A stretch of 43,693 bases of DNA from Fidelibacterota bacterium (GCA_029936965.1 JAPYRG010000013.1:1-43693), one strand, 5' to 3'. Positions 17,700 to 27,024 are shown, numbered from the stretch's first letter. Notes: generated by a model from the letters alone, not told the origin. Numbers and translations: made by a program.

Positions 17700-19972
17700 T
17701 GATAAAACGCCTATTTTTTTTAATAATTATATTAAATAATGTTTTTGCACAAGCGGATATGACAGAAGGATATAGACCACGTAATCTTACAAGAGGAAAA
17801 ATGTGGTCAAGCTATAGGAATAATGGATTAGATGGGGGCGGTAATCGCTCTAAGTCAGATAGCCATTCTCAAGAAAGTTTAACCTACCCTGGAAATATGT
17901 CTCGTGTCGCTCTTGACTTCATTGAATATTTTATTGATGTAAGCGCTTATCTTGCGGGAGAACCAAATGTAATAGAAATTCCTCGTGTAACAATACCTCA
18001 AAGTTCAAAAGGACAAGGAGTATGGATTCTAGCAATAGATGAACAAGGAGATACTTTGGTGTCTCACTCTGGACCAAGAGATGTTTCATATGATATACAG
18101 CCTGCACCATATAATATAAATAATTCAGCAGAATCAGTATTAGGGGACTCTACTTATCATAATCTTGAGAGAAGTAATTATTCCATCTATCATAATACAA
18201 TAAAGGGAAATGAGCCAGTAGAAATACATAATTACCGATATCATAATTATACGGAACATAATAATTCACCAGAAGAAATAATTATTAGTCAATGGGAAAC
18301 TAAAACAGGTATTCGTGTAACTAGGAAAGCGTACGCATGGAGTTATCCTGATTTTGATGATTTTATTATTCAAGAATTAACCTTTGAAAACATAGGATCA
18401 AAAACATTAGACCCAGCATATCTTTCATTAATAAATACATTTAGTTTGAATGCAATGGCGCACGGATGGGCAGATAAATATGGGATGAATTGGAGTGACT
18501 GGCGTCATAATAATAAACAAACACAAGACGATATTTTTTTCTACACTAAAGCAGACACTTTTATGGCAGATGAACCTATTAATACTGATTTATATACAGA
18601 TGATATCATGTTTTATCAGCGCGATGATGATTGGATTGGTACTAATTGGAATGATATTGGACAACCATACAAGTATGAGGCAGCAAGTACAGATGCAGAT
18701 GAAATGCAGGGGCAAGCTGAAAATCAGTTGTTAGCATATCAGTATATAGGAATGGGAATCATAGATTTTATGCCAGAAGGATCTGATTTCATACAACCTA
18801 CAAGTACGGACCAACCAATATATTCTAAATGGTGGCGAGGCGGAAATAATAGACAATTTGATTATGAAGATCCAAATAGTGGGATGCATACAGATGAAGA
18901 GATGTTTAAAATGATAATTGGTAATAATGAAGATGAAATTAAAAAATCTCCTCAAGAACCTTCTTTAGGAACACACGCACTTGTATTTGGGCCATATCGT
19001 TTTGAACCTGGTCAAAAAACAAAATTAGTTATCGCATTTGTTGGTGGTTCAGCTGCGGATTGGTTAGATGAAGATGAGATTTCATGGTCATTAAAAGAAA
19101 ATGCACCAGAAGAACTTAAGTTAGGTGAAAAATCGTTATTTAGAAATTTTGATCGAGCCAAGTTCGCCTATAGAAATAATTATAATATTCCTGATCCCCC
19201 TCCAGATGTAAAGATTTCATTCTCCAATACCCACTTAGGGCAGATTAAAATAAGTTGGAGCAATGAAGTTGAAAATGCTATGGATCCTGACTATGAAGAT
19301 GCAGAAGCACTTGATGTTCGTGGATATAGAATTTATAGATCATGGCCACCATCTCATTATTGGCACTATGGTCCCTGGGAATTCCTTTATGATATCCCAA
19401 TCGGATCCCCAAAATATTATAATGCTGATACTAAAGAATATTCTTTTATAGACTCAACTTCTTACTCAGGTTATAATTATTATTATAGTGTGCATACATA
19501 TGATTCTGGGCATGATCATTGGTTTGATATTAATGGAAATGATATTGGACCTATTCCTTCTCTTGAAAGTGGAATGACTTCTGTAGAACAAAAGAACCCC
19601 ATTGCGGTTACTCCATTTCAAGCTTCATCTTCATCTTTTGATAATATGAGTATTCCAATACGAGTTGTTCCAAATCCGTATCGGTTAGATTTCAATGATG
19701 TATTACATATGTACCCTGATGCTGCAGACCCACATAAATTACGTTTCATAAATCTTCCCAAAACATGCATTATTAGAATATATAGTATTAATGGAGATCT
19801 TGTTTTCGAAAGAAAACATATAAATGAAAATTCTGCAGAAGAATCTTGGCGTCAAGAAACTATTTCATTATCTGGAAGAGTAGTTAGTGGGATTTATTTT
19901 TGGGTTGTTGAATCTCTTGATGCTTCAAGTGTTGGAGAGATTCAAAAAGGAACATTGGCAATAATTAAATAA
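17699..19972 (+). CDS. Large secreted protein B, paralogue of the 12052 gene
   Basis: The ATG overlaps the upstream TAA. The 757-residue product has a signal peptide ending NNVFAQ and aligns along its whole length with protein A. Shared blocks include LTRGKMWSSYRNNGLDGGGN, SGPRDV, EPVEIHNYRYH, FYQRDDDWIGT, GTHALVFGPY, PPPDVKISF and WPPSHYWHYGPW. The same divergent sorting domain closes it (VVPNPYRLDF, SGIYFWVVES). The pair arose by duplication and now brackets the PorV-like, GDPD and ceramidase genes. No function is recognised; extracellular binding or structural roles are most plausible. It ends the plus-strand run, facing a minus-strand operon 39 bases away. Confidence 0.8.
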   Translation: MIKRLFFLIIILNNVFAQADMTEGYRPRNLTRGKMWSSYRNNGLDGGGNRSKSDSHSQESLTYPGNMSRVALDFIEYFIDVSAYLAGEPNVIEIPRVTIPQSSKGQGVWILAIDEQGDTLVSHSGPRDVSYDIQPAPYNINNSAESVLGDSTYHNLERSNYSIYHNTIKGNEPVEIHNYRYHNYTEHNNSPEEIIISQWETKTGIRVTRKAYAWSYPDFDDFIIQELTFENIGSKTLDPAYLSLINTFSLNAMAHGWADKYGMNWSDWRHNNKQTQDDIFFYTKADTFMADEPINTDLYTDDIMFYQRDDDWIGTNWNDIGQPYKYEAASTDADEMQGQAENQLLAYQYIGMGIIDFMPEGSDFIQPTSTDQPIYSKWWRGGNNRQFDYEDPNSGMHTDEEMFKMIIGNNEDEIKKSPQEPSLGTHALVFGPYRFEPGQKTKLVIAFVGGSAADWLDEDEISWSLKENAPEELKLGEKSLFRNFDRAKFAYRNNYNIPDPPPDVKISFSNTHLGQIKISWSNEVENAMDPDYEDAEALDVRGYRIYRSWPPSHYWHYGPWEFLYDIPIGSPKYYNADTKEYSFIDSTSYSGYNYYYSVHTYDSGHDHWFDINGNDIGPIPSLESGMTSVEQKNPIAVTPFQASSSSFDNMSIPIRVVPNPYRLDFNDVLHMYPDAADPHKLRFINLPKTCIIRIYSINGDLVFERKHINENSAEESWRQETISLSGRVVSGIYFWVVESLDASSVGEIQKGTLAIIK

Positions 19973-20011
19973 TTAATGATCGTTTAAGTTTTACAATTTA
20001 TTTTTAGGCTC

Positions 20012-20647
20012 TTAATCAATTATTTTTTTGCTAATCAATAAATACCAAGAAACATTTAAATAAACGACAATTTTCTGTGTGGTTGCTACAATTGGAGACC
20101 ACATTCCCAAAAGACCTTGCCCAGTATGTATACATACTGCAAAGAGTAAAACAAATGATAAATAAAACATACTATCATAAGAATGATTAATTATTTTTGA
20201 TATAATTATTAGAATTAATACAGTAGATAGGGATAATATCCATATCCAAACTGCTATCATATGTTGATCAGATAAAATATCATCAGGGGTTAAACCAACA
20301 CCAATAATACCTATTCCAGAAATAATTCCAAAAATTGTAATAAAAAAAATAAATTTATCAGTAAGCAATAATCTTTTTCCCATGCTTAGATATATTATAA
20401 TTATGCTTATACCAAAAAAAATCAGTGAAGTATTAAATATTGTGCTTGAAAAAGTATTTGAAATACCAGAATAGGATACTGTTCTTCCTAGATCACTCAT
20501 AACATTATGCCAAAACGTGTAACCTTCTGCTGACTTATTCCACGACGTTCCTCCACTGTAATTAAACATTGCAATCGTTGAAAATATTAGAAATTGTGAG
20601 CAACCAACTCCTCCAATTATTCCACCGATCTTTTTCCAGTTTTTCAT
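20012..20647 (-). CDS. DUF998 family integral membrane protein
   Basis: The 211-residue product has six predicted membrane segments and, after the first, the WHNVMSDLGR block (Asn, Ser-Asp-Leu-Gly) typical of DUF998 proteins. The biochemical role of the family is unknown to me. It is the last gene of the seven-gene minus operon, 7 bases after the ceramidase-family gene. Its conserved polar motif next to membrane helices could suit a lipid-linked role, but this is speculation. Confidence 0.7.
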   Translation of the reverse strand: MKNWKKIGGIIGGVGCSQFLIFSTIAMFNYSGGTSWNKSAEGYTFWHNVMSDLGRTVSYSGISNTFSSTIFNTSLIFFGISIIIIYLSMGKRLLLTDKFIFFITIFGIISGIGIIGVGLTPDDILSDQHMIAVWIWILSLSTVLILIIISKIINHSYDSMFYLSFVLLFAVCIHTGQGLLGMWSPIVATTQKIVVYLNVSWYLLISKKIID

Positions 20648-20654
20648 AAGATTA

Positions 20655-22205
20655 TTAATCTTCCAGAATTTTACTTAAAGACATATGGATTATGGGACCT
20701 GCTTCAGGACCAAGAGAATTAATTTCACCATATGGAGATTTATGATGATTATATAAATAGGGAGGTACTTCATCCCACTCACTCTTTGGAATGATATAAC
20801 CTATTTCATCATTTGCTAATCCAAAAACAAATTTATAATCACCCTTCATCATTGATCTCAACGGTGGAATCTCAACAGGATCTATATTATAATCTTGACC
20901 TAAAGGTGATACGACGCCTCCGTTAATAATTTCTGGGTAAATTTCTCCAGGTATTGTTATGATTGATATTGGACCAATTTGTATAGATGCTATTTCTGTT
21001 TTCACATTCAACCATCCAACTGTACCATGGTCAATTACACCTAAAATAAAACCAAGTAAAAAATTTTTATTATCAAGCGGTATTGTGATTGTTTTTGCGC
21101 GTAAAGTAATTTTGGAATTTGATATTTCTACTGCATCTTTTGAACGAATTGCCTTAAGCGCTAATAAACCAAGCTGTTGCCCTTGTGCCTGCGTTTTTTC
21201 AAATGTTGCGCCATCAAGCATTGTTCCATTAAATGGATCAGCAATAGGGTGACTTGGATTAGTCGTCATTAACCCGCCAACTGCTCCATTAACAAATACG
21301 GAGATACCTCCAATTCCTTTTGCCAAAGTTGTATCCTTATTAAAAACTCCATTTTCAATAGAAGCCCTAAAATAATGTGGAAAATCTGATGATATTAATA
21401 GATTTTTACTCCATAGGGTCTCAGGATGATTACTCCAACTTATTAATGAACCCAAAGTTTCTTCTGAATTTCTATCGATTGCTTGTATAATTCTAATACC
21501 TGGATCTAATGCTTGAGGGTCTCGGGAATCAACAACAAACGGTATTGCACCTTTTAAATCTTGACCTATTCTAAGTTTTGCTGGAGTAAGGCTCTTTACT
21601 GCAGTAGCAATGGCTGCAATTGTTTGCTTTTTAACATACTGCATATATTTTTTATCTACGCCACTTTTAAAGTAACTAGGGCCCCAAATTCCAATTAGGT
21701 CCGGCGCTTGATGTACATGAGTACTAGAAATTATAGTATAATCACATCCGATATTCTTTTTTACTTCTTTTCTTATATCTACAGCATCATCATATATAAA
21801 ACCAACTGCATCAATACTTACAATAGCAATCTTGGTTTCTCCATCATCTATTACCATCACTCTAGACCAAAGATCATCATTAACCCCTTGTGCAGGGCGA
21901 CTATTATGAAATCCTCCTATCCAAATAGGATCAAACTTATTATTCCCATTAACGTCATTATAAAAGTCGCCTTTATCAGGTTCATATCTTGCATTGCCAT
22001 TTAAATCATTCCATGTATCAGTAATTTCAGGAGTTATAGGCATCTTTGCAAAACCAACAGATATTGAACCAATCTGTCCAGTATTTTTTAAATAAATATC
22101 AATGTCAAAATCGGGATGGCGATCTCTAAGATTATATTTAACACGAACTGCAAGTATTACTATTAAGAAAATAAACACTAAGAATAAATATTTTATAATC
22201 TTCAT
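20655..22205 (-). CDS. Neutral ceramidase-family protein (copy 2) with calcium-loop insert
   Basis: The 516-residue product has an N-terminal membrane segment (~5-22). The family's opening block (VGFAKMPITPE) is followed by an acidic insert with two DxNGN-type loops (DLNGNARYEPDKG and DVNGNNKFDP), which resemble calcium-binding loops. A metal-binding STHVHQAP (His about 164, 166) and a second-His block WSNHPETLW follow, then SSDFPHYF, IPGEIYPE (metal Glu) and DEIGYIIP (Tyr). The block holding the nucleophilic Ser in true ceramidases reads NGAVGGLMTT here, so that Ser is absent and the substrate or mechanism may differ. It sits 1 base after a deacetylase-like gene. Confidence 0.85.
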   Translation of the reverse strand: MKIIKYLFLVFIFLIVILAVRVKYNLRDRHPDFDIDIYLKNTGQIGSISVGFAKMPITPEITDTWNDLNGNARYEPDKGDFYNDVNGNNKFDPIWIGGFHNSRPAQGVNDDLWSRVMVIDDGETKIAIVSIDAVGFIYDDAVDIRKEVKKNIGCDYTIISSTHVHQAPDLIGIWGPSYFKSGVDKKYMQYVKKQTIAAIATAVKSLTPAKLRIGQDLKGAIPFVVDSRDPQALDPGIRIIQAIDRNSEETLGSLISWSNHPETLWSKNLLISSDFPHYFRASIENGVFNKDTTLAKGIGGISVFVNGAVGGLMTTNPSHPIADPFNGTMLDGATFEKTQAQGQQLGLLALKAIRSKDAVEISNSKITLRAKTITIPLDNKNFLLGFILGVIDHGTVGWLNVKTEIASIQIGPISIITIPGEIYPEIINGGVVSPLGQDYNIDPVEIPPLRSMMKGDYKFVFGLANDEIGYIIPKSEWDEVPPYLYNHHKSPYGEINSLGPEAGPIIHMSLSKILED

Positions 22206-22206
22206 A

Positions 22207-23199
22207 CTATATTCTATCTTTATGCCGTTTCATCATTTCTTTCCAATTGGTAAATAGAATACCTTTAATTTTTAAAAAATTAATAACATCTGGATCAGAA
22301 AACATTTTTGCTTCCCAGACTCTTTGTTGCCAAGAATTGGTAATTTTCTTTAGGCCATTGCTTTCAATAGATGGATGAAAATATATCTCCGTAATACCCG
22401 ATTCAAGATTTCTAATCAAATTATAAAAGCTCTCCTTTTTCTCATTATAGCTATTAGCGTTCGGTACTGGGACCATGTTATCAATCTTTGGCAACATATA
22501 CTTTGAAGCACTTGCTACTAATTGATCTGTAATAGGATAACCTTGTTTCTTGAATTTTTTAACTAACTCAGGTGTGAATTCAATAACATTAGCTGGAATA
22601 CCATACTCCATTGCTATATTAAAGAATAATTCTGCATACTCTACTTTACTATACAGTGTTCCCATATGCGTATCGATATGTCCCGGCTCAATGCCTAATT
22701 GTCTTGCACGATTTATTTGAGCTCTTATCTCTTTTTCAATATCATTTACAGATACACGAGATACAACATCCTCTACTCTTCTCCATAAATATCCCTCTGA
22801 ATCCGTTACGTTAGAATTCATTAATTCATTTGAAATAGGTCCCCATCGATACAATTTCCATTCACTTGTCAATGTTAAATGTAGTCCAATATCTTGATCG
22901 GGATTATTTTTATACCAATCCGCAATATCATTAAACCACGGACATGGAACCATTGCTGAAGCAGATTGTATTTGATTATTTAATAAATATGGAATTACAG
23001 CTTCATTTGCTTCAGAACACATACCAATGTCATCTGCATGGAGTATAATAACCTTACTCTTTTCAGGATAACCTAATTTTTCGGCCCAATTATTCCCTTT
23101 TAATTTAATTGGCTGTGATAGCTTAGTATGATTGTTGTTATTTGTTTCGCATGCCAAATAAACAAAAGAAATAGTTAGTAATATCAAAAAGATTTTCAT
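22207..23199 (-). CDS. YdjC/ChbG-like deacetylase, lipoprotein
   Basis: The 330-residue product has a lipoprotein leader ending VYLAC. It shows the YdjC pattern: ILHADDIGMCSEAN (metal Asp pair), IGLHLTLTSEW (His) and PGHIDTHMGTLY (His-x3-His). Known members such as ChbG remove an acetyl group from N-acetylated oligosaccharides in the cytoplasm; this one is exported, so it probably acts on an N-acetyl sugar or other N-acyl amide outside the inner membrane. It is coupled with an esterase upstream (6-base gap) and a ceramidase-family gene downstream (1-base gap). Confidence 0.85.
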   Translation of the reverse strand: MKIFLILLTISFVYLACETNNNNHTKLSQPIKLKGNNWAEKLGYPEKSKVIILHADDIGMCSEANEAVIPYLLNNQIQSASAMVPCPWFNDIADWYKNNPDQDIGLHLTLTSEWKLYRWGPISNELMNSNVTDSEGYLWRRVEDVVSRVSVNDIEKEIRAQINRARQLGIEPGHIDTHMGTLYSKVEYAELFFNIAMEYGIPANVIEFTPELVKKFKKQGYPITDQLVASASKYMLPKIDNMVPVPNANSYNEKKESFYNLIRNLESGITEIYFHPSIESNGLKKITNSWQQRVWEAKMFSDPDVINFLKIKGILFTNWKEMMKRHKDRI

Positions 23200-23205
23200 T
23201 GTATT

Positions 23206-24159
23206 CTAATCCCTTAAATATTGATTAAAGAACTTATCCATATAATGTTGAGTATAATTGTTTACAAGCCGAACAGCATCCATCGTATGTGGCCATCCTT
23301 TCAAAATATGATAGTCATGGTATACATTAACCTTTTTCAATGATTGATCTAACTTGTTTGTTTGATTTAATGGTACAAGTTCATCTAGTGTTCCAATAAA
23401 GGTCATCGTTGGAGGATCATCTTTAGTGACATAATATATTGGAGATGCAATAAGATATTTGTCAGGTTGACTTTTATAATCGGCACCTATAAAAAAACGC
23501 GGTTCTTTTCTATTTATAGCATAATCTGTCGTTAAATCAGTTGGTCCATAAAAATTTACTACTGCATCTACTTTATGAGATGCAGGCCCACTATCACAAT
23601 CTTCTATTCCAAAAGAGTTACCCATCGTATAAGCTGCCATTAACGCAAGATGTGCACCGGAAGATCCTCCAACAATTGCAACATTATTTGAGTCAATTCC
23701 ATATTCAACTGCATTATTTTTTAACCATTTAATTCCACAAATTATATCTTCCACCGCTGCAGGAAATTTTGCTTCTTGAGAAAATCGGTATGATAATGAT
23801 GCAGTGACAAATCCTTTTTCTGCATATGATAATAAATAAATAAGGTAATCTTTTTTATTTCCTTTTGTCCAACTACCACCATGTACAAAAATAATTAAGG
23901 GTGTTGGATTATCAATATCCTTCTCACGATATATATCAAGGAAAAGAGATCTCTGTTCAGTTTTTTTAAACTCCAAATCATTGAATACTTCAATGTTCTG
24001 AGGTGTTTCTGGTTTAGTATCAACCATATCAATCCAACCAAGCATTGCGGACCATTTTAAAAATGTATTATTTAAGTATCCACGTGGTGGCTTCATGTCA
24101 TTCTGTTCTGCTTTCATTATAGAAAGAGAAATAATAAAAATAATTAATATGTATTTCAC
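23206..24159 (-). CDS. Exported alpha/beta-hydrolase esterase
   Basis: This 317-residue protein starts with GTG, 1 base after the PAP2 stop, and has a signal peptide (~1-17, ending MKAEQ). It has the oxyanion motif HGGSW and the nucleophile elbow GGSSGAH (Ser), an Asp in the GTLDELVP block and a His in KGWPHTMD, the layout of carboxylesterases in the hormone-sensitive-lipase/BD-FAE group. It should cleave acyl esters in the periplasm. The surrounding genes attack amide and phosphate bonds, so a role in stepwise dismantling of acylated molecules fits, by inference. Confidence 0.9.
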   Translation of the reverse strand: MKYILIIFIISLSIMKAEQNDMKPPRGYLNNTFLKWSAMLGWIDMVDTKPETPQNIEVFNDLEFKKTEQRSLFLDIYREKDIDNPTPLIIFVHGGSWTKGNKKDYLIYLLSYAEKGFVTASLSYRFSQEAKFPAAVEDIICGIKWLKNNAVEYGIDSNNVAIVGGSSGAHLALMAAYTMGNSFGIEDCDSGPASHKVDAVVNFYGPTDLTTDYAINRKEPRFFIGADYKSQPDKYLIASPIYYVTKDDPPTMTFIGTLDELVPLNQTNKLDQSLKKVNVYHDYHILKGWPHTMDAVRLVNNYTQHYMDKFFNQYLRD

Positions 24160-24160
24160 T

Positions 24161-24886
24161 TTAGTTTAATGGGATTGTGATACGAATTGTAAGAGGGCTA
24201 TCTATGCTTACATATTTATTGTTTATCCTATCTCTATAGGTCAATGCAAACCCTCTTCCTACTGCCGTACCTAACCCGGCACCAAATATAACATCACTCA
24301 AATAGTGTTTATTATCATGAATTCTACTTGCTGCAACTAAGGCGGCTAAGCAATAAGCGGCAATACCAACTTCTTTTCCATAAAGTTCATTAGCAATTGT
24401 AGCGACTGTAAAACTATGAGAGGCATGACCAGAAGGAAATGATTTACAACAACCACCATTTGGCCTTACTCGTCCAAATGATCTTTTCATCAATTCAGTA
24501 ATTACTCCATTTGTAATCATAGCCAATGTGGAAAATTCAAGTTTTTCTGAAAGATAATTATATCCGATAGAAGATATGGAAGTACCTAGAATTGATGACC
24601 ATAGTATCCAATGCGCCCAATAACCACCATACATATCACCAAAGTGAGATACTTTTTCAGGTAATAGACCATTATCCTGTGCATATACTTTTATTTTTTG
24701 ATCTATTTTTGTTGAAGCAAATGCTGCTAAAGCAGCAGATCCTAAAATAAATTGGTTTGAATTATTTGATAATATTCTTCCACTCGATTCAGAAAAATAA
24801 TCTTTTAACTCATTATTGCTCTGAGCATCTAATATAGATGATATAATCAGTATATAAATATATATGTACTTATTTTTTATCTTCAA
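24161..24886 (-). CDS. PAP2-superfamily phosphatase
   Basis: The 241-residue product starts with TTG, whose last bases overlap the upstream TGA stop; no ATG gives a signal sequence. It has a signal peptide ending LDAQS and all three acid-phosphatase motifs: KRSFGRVRP, SFPSGHAS and SRIHDNKHYLSD, with the conserved Arg, His and Asp present. PAP2 enzymes remove phosphate from phosphatidic acid, undecaprenyl diphosphate or related lipid phosphates on the outer face of a membrane. Hydrophobic helices flank the motifs. It shares an operon with a symporter, an esterase and a deacetylase. Confidence 0.9.
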   Translation of the reverse strand: MKIKNKYIYIYILIISSILDAQSNNELKDYFSESSGRILSNNSNQFILGSAALAAFASTKIDQKIKVYAQDNGLLPEKVSHFGDMYGGYWAHWILWSSILGTSISSIGYNYLSEKLEFSTLAMITNGVITELMKRSFGRVRPNGGCCKSFPSGHASHSFTVATIANELYGKEVGIAAYCLAALVAASRIHDNKHYLSDVIFGAGLGTAVGRGFALTYRDRINNKYVSIDSPLTIRITIPLN

Positions 24887-25173
24887 AATATTAAATATAT
24901 AATAACGATCAACACCATTGCGGAAATTGCAAATGGTCTTAGGTTAATATCTTTCCCAGAATTTTTATCATTTAGAATAACTTCGGATTTGGGCAATTTA
25001 TATACCCAATAAGTGATTGATAAAAAATAAATAATAAATAAGGATTTAGCTATATGCAAATCGATACTTAGTAAAATTTCTCTCATAAGTTGACCAGGTA
25101 TACGAAAAAGATTAGATATGGTATCTGCAATGGATACGGATACAGATAAAATAATTGTTAATATATCAATCAT
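24883..25173 (-). CDS. Small membrane protein overlapping the symporter gene
   Basis: The 96-residue product has two clear hydrophobic segments (about 40-58 and 79-95) and an N-terminal amphipathic or hydrophobic stretch. Its ATG lies 8 bases inside the end of the symporter gene and its TGA overlaps the PAP2 start codon, so translation is coupled on both sides. I recognise no family. A small partner subunit of the symporter is one possibility suggested only by the overlap. Confidence 0.7.
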   Translation of the reverse strand: MIDILTIILSVSVSIADTISNLFRIPGQLMREILLSIDLHIAKSLFIIYFLSITYWVYKLPKSEVILNDKNSGKDINLRPFAISAMVLIVIIYLIF

Positions 25174-26950
25174 ATCTATATACCATCCCTCTTAATTTTT
25201 CCTCTGGTTCTTGTTTCGTATATAAACTCACGATTACTGTAAGCATTATGGAAAGGATGAATGACCACAGAGCCACATATAAAAAAGGTTCAGAAACTTG
25301 GAATAAAGGTATTGTAGCATTACTATGAACCCACATCAAAAGGGCAGAAAAAGAAACACCTCCGATTAACCCTACTAAGGCGCCTGTTCCAGTAGCTCGT
25401 TTCCATAAAACTCCTAAAATTATTATAGCAAGACTTGGGCCCTGGAAAAATGATAATAATGTTTGCGCTAGATCATACAGGCTTTCAAAACCAGTTGCAA
25501 ATTGCGCAACATAAATAGCTACTAATATAAAAATAATTGTAAAAACTCTTCCTACAACTAAGTAATGGGCATCATCTCCTTTAGGACGAAAATATTTTTT
25601 ATAAATATCTGTTGTCCAGACTGTTGCTGCAGAATTTAAAAATGAGTCAACACTAGACATCAATCCAGCAAGAAATGCGGCAAAGAAAATACCTATTAAT
25701 CCCGTAGGCATAATTTCTTTGATTAATGTTGCCATTGCTTTATCTGCATCTGCTATATTAGGATTGTAAGCTAATGCAATGATTCCAGGAACAACCATAG
25801 CAAATGGAATTAAAATTTTTAATAATGCTCCAAAAATATAAGAAGCTTTTGCATCAGCCATTGATCTTGCGCCTAATGCACGCTGAACTATTGATTGATT
25901 TCCAATCCAATATGCATTTGCTAGAACGAAACCTAAACCAAAAAGGATACCGGACCATGGGTGAGGTGTTTTTGTATCAACAGGTAATACAAGAGAAAAA
26001 TGATCTTTTGTCCGTTCTCCCATAGAGGTTATGATATTTACAAACTCACTTACACCACCGAGCTTAATAATCCCAAAAAACAGTACAAAAAGTGAACCTC
26101 CTAACATCACAACGCATTGAATTACATCTGTATACACAACGGCTCGAAGTCCACCTAAAAAAGTATAAACTCCTATCACAATTCCCATAATTAGAATTGA
26201 ATAAAATATATCCCAGTCCGGTTCCCGTGCGCGGTTCATATTCATTTCTCCCCAAGAAGAACTAATTTCATTTTCTGTAAAGGAGACAAATGGAATACCG
26301 GAAAATATATTTCTGTTATTTGATTCAGCTGATAAGTTTTTATCAATAAAAATGATAATTGGATTTCGATCTTTAGATAGTTGAATGCCTTTATCTATAG
26401 AACTAGCATAAATAAAATCATATTTTTTTTTATCTGTAGAATGAGCAACTTTTTCAACAACTGCTTTATCATCACTTAAAATTAATACTTTTGGGTTAAG
26501 ATCTAATAAAACGTTTAGCATTACTGCAGAAGCATATAATATGATTCCTAAATTAATTGGCATATAGATTCCCCATATCAACGCAGAAGTAGTTTGTACA
26601 GATGAATTATATCTTGCACCTAGCCATTCAGGAATTGTAGAAACTTTCTTTTTCCAAAACATAGGTATAAATAAAAAGGCAGCTATAATCATAACAGGAA
26701 CACTACCTAACCAATCATAATTCCCAAGTACTATACCATATAAGTAAGCTGATCCTGCAATTCCTACCATATCAATAGCACCAATATCAGAAACAACTAA
26801 TGACATGCCTATTGCCCACCAAGGTAAAGATCGTCCTGCTAGGAAATAATCTTTTCCAGACTTTATCTTTCTACCTATATAAGCACCAAAAACTACTGTG
26901 CCAACTAAGTAAATAATAATTATCGTATAATCTATTGGACCAAGTACCAT
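25166..26950 (-). CDS. Sodium:solute symporter (SSS/SLC5 family) with inserted ~95-residue domain
   Basis: The 594-residue protein has the SSS core: YFLAGRSLPWW after helix 1, the helix-2 block SDIGAIDMVG, TIPEWLGARY, FLGGLRAVVYTDVIQ in helix 5, NAYWIGNQSIVQRALGARS and SSVDSFLNSAATVWT. It should couple Na+ entry to uptake of a sugar, acid or amino-acid-like solute. Between helix 4 (~122-149) and helix 5 (~248-270) a hydrophilic insert of about residues 153-246 replaces a normally short loop. It reads KVLILSDDKAV, then YASSIDKGIQL and IIIFIDKNL. It is the first gene of the operon and is divergent from the quinone-oxidoreductase gene. Confidence 0.92.
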   Translation of the reverse strand: MVLGPIDYTIIIIYLVGTVVFGAYIGRKIKSGKDYFLAGRSLPWWAIGMSLVVSDIGAIDMVGIAGSAYLYGIVLGNYDWLGSVPVMIIAAFLFIPMFWKKKVSTIPEWLGARYNSSVQTTSALIWGIYMPINLGIILYASAVMLNVLLDLNPKVLILSDDKAVVEKVAHSTDKKKYDFIYASSIDKGIQLSKDRNPIIIFIDKNLSAESNNRNIFSGIPFVSFTENEISSSWGEMNMNRAREPDWDIFYSILIMGIVIGVYTFLGGLRAVVYTDVIQCVVMLGGSLFVLFFGIIKLGGVSEFVNIITSMGERTKDHFSLVLPVDTKTPHPWSGILFGLGFVLANAYWIGNQSIVQRALGARSMADAKASYIFGALLKILIPFAMVVPGIIALAYNPNIADADKAMATLIKEIMPTGLIGIFFAAFLAGLMSSVDSFLNSAATVWTTDIYKKYFRPKGDDAHYLVVGRVFTIIFILVAIYVAQFATGFESLYDLAQTLLSFFQGPSLAIIILGVLWKRATGTGALVGLIGGVSFSALLMWVHSNATIPLFQVSEPFLYVALWSFILSIMLTVIVSLYTKQEPEEKLRGMVYRYD

Positions 26951-27024
26951 TATGATAGCATTCTATTACTAGAAATAATAATTTAATTATCTATAACCAT
27001 AATAAAACTATAAAAAAGGGTGTA

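Noticed and set aside
26213-26494. A functional phosphorylated receiver domain
   Set aside because: The loop is predicted to be outside the cytoplasm and the later Thr and Lys residues are not evident; only fold resemblance is kept.
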